Notes under the pieces: generated by a model
Databases searched by the model: none
The model's input: the letters and a program-made list of their open reading frames with translations, nothing else
Told to the model about the DNA's origin: nothing
Assembly: GCA_023443485.1 (NCBI GenBank)
Contig: JAEZUH010000051.1
Location: 1-13,694, forward strand
DNA from: Bacillota bacterium
Lineage (GTDB): Bacteria > Bacillota_I > Bacilli_A > RFN20 > CAG-826
Reading direction: 5' to 3'
DNA length: 13,694 nucleotides
Position numbers and translations under genes: made by a program
In this document: positions 11,083 to 13,694 of the stretch, piece by piece
How the letters are laid out: the number at the start of each line of letters is the position of its first letter
Numbering within the stretch: the first letter of the stretch is position 1

Positions 11083-11856
11083 TTACACCCTGGATTTTTT
11101 ATTGATTATTGAAAGCATTTTTGCGGAAATAAAGCCACTTTTAAAGAGATTTTGGACAAATTCTTCTCGATTATAATTAAAATACGATTCCACCACTGGC
11201 CTAATTCTCTCGAGCATGTGATGATCACTAATACGTTTCATATATTTATCAAACAAAACAATCTTTTCATCAAGACGACCTTGCGAATTAACAATGTAGA
11301 TGGTCAAAGTGTCATAATGGAAATACGCAATTTCTTTACCATTGCTGAAAACTTTTACTAAACGTGAAAAATAGGAATTGAATAGTTCTGCTCCATAAGT
11401 GTCAAATGGATCGACGATTGCCTTAGTGTAGTTCTTTATTAATTCAAAATAAGGCGGTATTAATAATTTCTCTGGTTCTTCAACATAAATTAGGTTAATT
11501 GCTCTCGTAAAAAAGGGAATGAATATTTTCTCTTTATTAGATTTCAAATAAGGAAGCTCTACTAGTCTTTCTTCTAAGGCTTTACGAAAAATTCTACTAT
11601 CGGATTTTGAATGGGAGGGAAGATATTTATTTAGATTGATGACTTCCTTCTCGACTGTGTCTTTATTAAATAGACCATAGAGAATGCAATTAGCTCTCAT
11701 GACACTGAAATCATCAATATCACTATCATATAAAAAAGAGTATTTTGGAAATTTATTTAACGATTCACGGTTTTCAAGAAAAAAACGATACTCTTCACTT
11801 TTTTGAAAAGCTTTTCTTTTTCTTTGATATTTGTCTAATAATGAAAAAATACCCAT
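11083..11856 (-). CDS. Conserved-context protein of unknown function
   Basis: I do not recognise this 257-residue protein. It is soluble, with no signal peptide, membrane helix, cysteine cluster or nucleotide-binding motif. The N-terminus (MGIFSLLDKYQRKRKAFQKSEEYRFF) is charged and helical; the middle is rich in aromatic and acidic residues (YFELIKNYTKAIVDPFDTYG); the C-terminus has FNYNREEFVQNLFKSGFISAKMLSIINKKSR, which could be a helical pair. It begins one base after the rsmE stop and ends 4 bases before mtaB, so it is made with two RNA-modifying enzymes. That arrangement suggests a role near the ribosome or RNA, but nothing in the sequence proves it. Only a weak AGAG precedes the start, as expected for a coupled gene. 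Confidence 0.85.
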   Translation of the reverse strand: MGIFSLLDKYQRKRKAFQKSEEYRFFLENRESLNKFPKYSFLYDSDIDDFSVMRANCILYGLFNKDTVEKEVINLNKYLPSHSKSDSRIFRKALEERLVELPYLKSNKEKIFIPFFTRAINLIYVEEPEKLLIPPYFELIKNYTKAIVDPFDTYGAELFNSYFSRLVKVFSNGKEIAYFHYDTLTIYIVNSQGRLDEKIVLFDKYMKRISDHHMLERIRPVVESYFNYNREEFVQNLFKSGFISAKMLSIINKKSRV

Positions 11857-11857
11857 A

Positions 11858-12565
11858 TTATTTCTCTAGATAATATCCTATCACACTCAATCCGTAAATG
11901 GCGGCAGTCTCGCATCTTAATATTCTTCCGCCTAAAGAAATAGGGGTAAAACCTTGTTTAATCAAAGCATCAATTTCTTCTTCGGAAAACCCTCCTTCAG
12001 GACCAACAAAGTAAGTGAGAGAAGACTTTTCTTCTGAGAAAGGAAAGATTTCGCCACTTTCCAATAGTTTTTCATAAGCGACAAAATTCTGCTTTGAAAA
12101 GGCAAGGGAGGGAAGATGATTAACATCCACGACCCCATATAAGTTTGGGATGGTAAGCCGATGAGATTGTTCGCTCGCTTCTTTTAATATTTTTTGATAT
12201 CTTTCTTTTTTCATTTCGAAAGCAGATTGATCCATTTTTACCACGCAATAACGGGTGTTAACTAAAAAAATATTTTTGACTCCTAACTCAGTGGCTTTTT
12301 GTAAAACAAGTTCAATTTTGTCTCCTTTCGCGAGGGGAAAAATTAAGGTGACATCAAAAGGTAATTCAGATTTTTGCTCAATTAAATCAATGATTTTAAT
12401 TGACAATGGGGAGAGGCACTCAACTCTTGCATGATATAATTTATGGGAAGCCACTACTTCAATTTGATCACCAAGGCGAGCTCTCATGACATGCAAAAGA
12501 TGGTGAATATCACCTTTATCTAGATTTACATATTCGCCTTCAAGGTTAGCAAAATAACGCTGCAT
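11858..12565 (-). CDS. rsmE: 16S rRNA (uracil(1498)-N(3))-methyltransferase RsmE
   Basis: This 235-residue SPOUT methyltransferase methylates N3 of U1498 in 16S rRNA, using SAM, on the assembled small subunit. It has an N-terminal PUA-like RNA-binding part (MQRYFANLEGEYVNL, HHLLHVMRARLGDQIEVV, residues 1-65), then the SPOUT domain with KGDKIELVLQKATELGV (80-96), KEASEQSHR (128-136), FVGPEGGFSEEEI (186-198) and the knotted SAM site LGGRILRCETAA (211-222). All are as in the family, at normal length. It starts in a TAATG overlap with the zinc-ribbon gene and ends one base before the unknown protein. rsmE next to mtaB is a usual Bacilli order, normally with prmA and dnaJ ahead; here a different gene precedes it. 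Confidence 0.95.
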   Translation of the reverse strand: MQRYFANLEGEYVNLDKGDIHHLLHVMRARLGDQIEVVASHKLYHARVECLSPLSIKIIDLIEQKSELPFDVTLIFPLAKGDKIELVLQKATELGVKNIFLVNTRYCVVKMDQSAFEMKKERYQKILKEASEQSHRLTIPNLYGVVDVNHLPSLAFSKQNFVAYEKLLESGEIFPFSEEKSSLTYFVGPEGGFSEEEIDALIKQGFTPISLGGRILRCETAAIYGLSVIGYYLEK

Positions 12566-13002
12566 TAACGGACGAATTCTCCGTTTCCATCCTTGAGATT
12601 ATCGGTTTTAAAATAGACAGTTCCAACAATAATATTGATTAGATATACAAAACCAAAGGCTATTAGGATGCCCCAATATGATAGAGGGGAAGCGAAAAAC
12701 AAAAAGACAGAAGTTCCACCAATGGTTAAACAATTAAGTAAGAGCCATAATAGACCAAGCTTTTTCAGCTTCAAATAGAAAAAAGGGACCCCAGTAAAGC
12801 CTAGCAAACAAAAAAGAGTAACAAGAATTTTTTTATAGCGAGGTTTAGCATTTGAAAATTCAGGACGAGAGACATCAATTTCTGAAGTCACTTCAATTGT
12901 TTCACTATTGACATTTTCCAGGGGCAATTTGGCTCCACAAATGGGACAAATATCTTTATCGAATTTTGAGATTCGAGATTTGCAATTACGGCAAACTGGC
13001 AT
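12565..13002 (-). CDS. Zinc-ribbon membrane protein, possibly a degenerate TM2 domain
   Basis: This 145-residue protein has an N-terminal zinc ribbon with CRNC (Cys4, Cys7) and CPIC (Cys19, Cys22), an acidic linker (about 28-50), and three hydrophobic stretches near 58-78, 83-104 and 109-130. The sequence LLGFTGVPFFYLKLKKLGLLWLLLN is reminiscent of the TM2 domain core (G-x-x-G...FYLG...G) without its conserved His-Arg/Gly details, and the ending DGNGEFVR also resembles TM2 proteins. Function is unknown; zinc-ribbon plus TM2-like proteins are common small membrane proteins in Firmicutes. GAGGTG lies 5 bases before the start. It is the first gene of the operon with rsmE, the unknown gene and mtaB. 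A perfect TTGACA (13074-13079) lies upstream but its -10 is poor. Confidence 0.8.
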   Translation of the reverse strand: MPVCRNCKSRISKFDKDICPICGAKLPLENVNSETIEVTSEIDVSRPEFSNAKPRYKKILVTLFCLLGFTGVPFFYLKLKKLGLLWLLLNCLTIGGTSVFLFFASPLSYWGILIAFGFVYLINIIVGTVYFKTDNLKDGNGEFVR

Positions 13003-13072
13003 GTTATCACCTCATTTCAATATTAGCACGCGACCTTTTGCACTTAATCAGTTAATTTTAATTAATTAATAG

Positions 13073-13101
13073 ATGTCAATTCTATGCAAAAATGATAATA
13101 T
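13073..13101 (+). promoter_or_regulatory. Probable promoter of the DUF3899-like gene
   Basis: ATGTCA (13073-13078), a 17-base spacer ending in TGA and TAATAT (13096-13101) resemble an extended -10 promoter. The predicted start is at or within two bases of the ATG at 13108. The -35 overlaps a TTGACA of the divergent zinc-ribbon gene. Confidence 0.4.
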
Positions 13102-13107
13102 CACAAT

Positions 13108-13536
13108 ATGAAAAAATTACTTAACAAATTTAAAGCAAATTTGCGTGCCAACATCCTTATACTCACAATTGGTTTCGTTCTAGGGGTTGCTTTCTTCTTT
13201 CTTTATATCTATGTGATTGAGAAGGGACCTAACGCTCGTCTTATGTCTGATGCTAGTTTCATTTTAACGGCTGTTTATTTAGCTACTGCCGGATTAATGT
13301 GGGTCGCTCATCTCGGCTTTTTTGACACATTTGCCTATGGATTTATTTCGATGGGAAATATTTTCTTTCGTCCAACGAAAGTCGAAAAGAAATATGATGA
13401 TCTCATCGACTATAAAGGACAGAAATATGAAAAAAGAAAAAGCCAGGGTTTCTTTTACTTGCCTTTTCTCATGCTCGGACTAATAGCTGTAATCGCCACA
13501 ATTGTCTTTTATATCTTATATTTAGCTAATGTTTAA
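13108..13536 (+). CDS. DUF3899-like integral membrane protein
   Basis: This 142-residue protein has three clear membrane segments (about 15-36, 48-74 and 114-138) and a basic N-terminus (MKKLLNKFKANLRANI). The block SDASFILTAVYLATAGLMWVAHLGFFDTFAYGF (47-79), followed by a charged loop (KVEKKYDDLIDYKGQKYEKRKSQ), has the SDAxF...GFFDxxxYG pattern I associate with DUF3899. No biochemical role is known for it. The gene is divergent from the zinc-ribbon gene over a 105-base spacer. The ATG has no ribosome site, and the likely -10 sits so close that the mRNA may be leaderless. There is no alternative start before the first membrane segment. Confidence 0.75.
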   Translation: MKKLLNKFKANLRANILILTIGFVLGVAFFFLYIYVIEKGPNARLMSDASFILTAVYLATAGLMWVAHLGFFDTFAYGFISMGNIFFRPTKVEKKYDDLIDYKGQKYEKRKSQGFFYLPFLMLGLIAVIATIVFYILYLANV

Positions 13537-13552
13537 TTACTTTTTGTAATTA
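13534..13552 (+). terminator. Weak AT-only hairpin at the DUF3899 stop
   Basis: TAATTAC (13534-13540) pairs with GTAATTA (13546-13552) around TTTTT and includes the stop codon. With one G-C pair and no clear T tract after it, termination here would be poor. Confidence 0.3.
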
Positions 13553-13639
13553 TTTGCTCAAATACATATATTTTTATATCAATATACCGAGATGGTGTAT
13601 TTTTCCTAAAATTTTCCTATTATTCCTTATAAAATAATA

Positions 13640-13694
13640 TATAATATAAAACAATACTCAAAAATGAGTAATTTTCTTTTTAAGAAAGGGGGAA
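13640..13694 (+). promoter_or_regulatory. -10 site, leader hairpin and ribosome site of a gene beyond the window
   Basis: A perfect TATAAT (13640-13645) without a good -35 is followed by a 6-bp hairpin (13655-13660 TACTCA with 13665-13670 TGAGTA, loop AAAA), a run ATTTTCTTTTT, and AAAGGGGG (13685-13692), a ribosome site like others in this window. The next plus-strand gene should start just past 13694. The hairpin plus T run may be a leader attenuator or a weak terminator. Confidence 0.4.

Overview
The window looks like chromosome from a low-GC (by eye roughly 35%) Gram-positive bacterium of the Bacilli/Mollicutes side of Firmicutes. Supporting signs are AT-rich spacers, AGGAGG- or AAAGGGG-type ribosome binding sites, rho-independent terminators, a zinc-ribbon L32 and an rsmE-mtaB pair. 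All 19 genes whose ends are visible stop at TAA (16) or TAG (3), never TGA, and Trp is encoded by TGG. Apart from the truncated glyA at the left edge and one gene at the right edge, every gene is on the minus strand.

Layout. Positions 1-690 hold the 3' end of glyA and a bidirectional terminator. Positions 745-3022 hold a small cupin protein, a DUF1295 membrane protein and an AraC/GyrI-type regulator. Positions 3087-4949 form a tight three-gene operon: DUF3795, an SPL-like radical SAM enzyme and a GNAT acetyltransferase. Positions 5040-8173 hold a Vat-like hexapeptide acetyltransferase, a Fic protein with a repeat-rich promoter, an AAC(6')-like GNAT and a streptothricin-acetyltransferase-like GNAT. 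Positions 8318-8701 form one apparent transcription unit of rpsU (S21) and initiator tRNA-Met. Positions 8705-9773 hold deoC and rpmF as separate units. Positions 9807-13002 form a translation/RNA-modification operon: zinc-ribbon membrane protein, rsmE, an unknown protein and mtaB. Positions 13108-13536 carry a DUF3899-like membrane protein on the plus strand, followed by the leader of a gene that starts beyond the window.

How it fits together. The right half is housekeeping: ribosomal proteins, initiator tRNA, rRNA and tRNA modification, and deoxyribose catabolism. The stretch 745-8173 is accessory: stand-alone genes with their own promoters, many from acetyltransferase families that include antibiotic-inactivating enzymes. 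I see no transposase, integrase, CRISPR array or phage gene. The most notable signals are regulatory or structural: four GTAAAC repeats around the fic promoter, three GACAA repeats at exactly 10-bp spacing upstream of the AraC gene, and an initiator tRNA one nucleotide longer than normal in its T arm.
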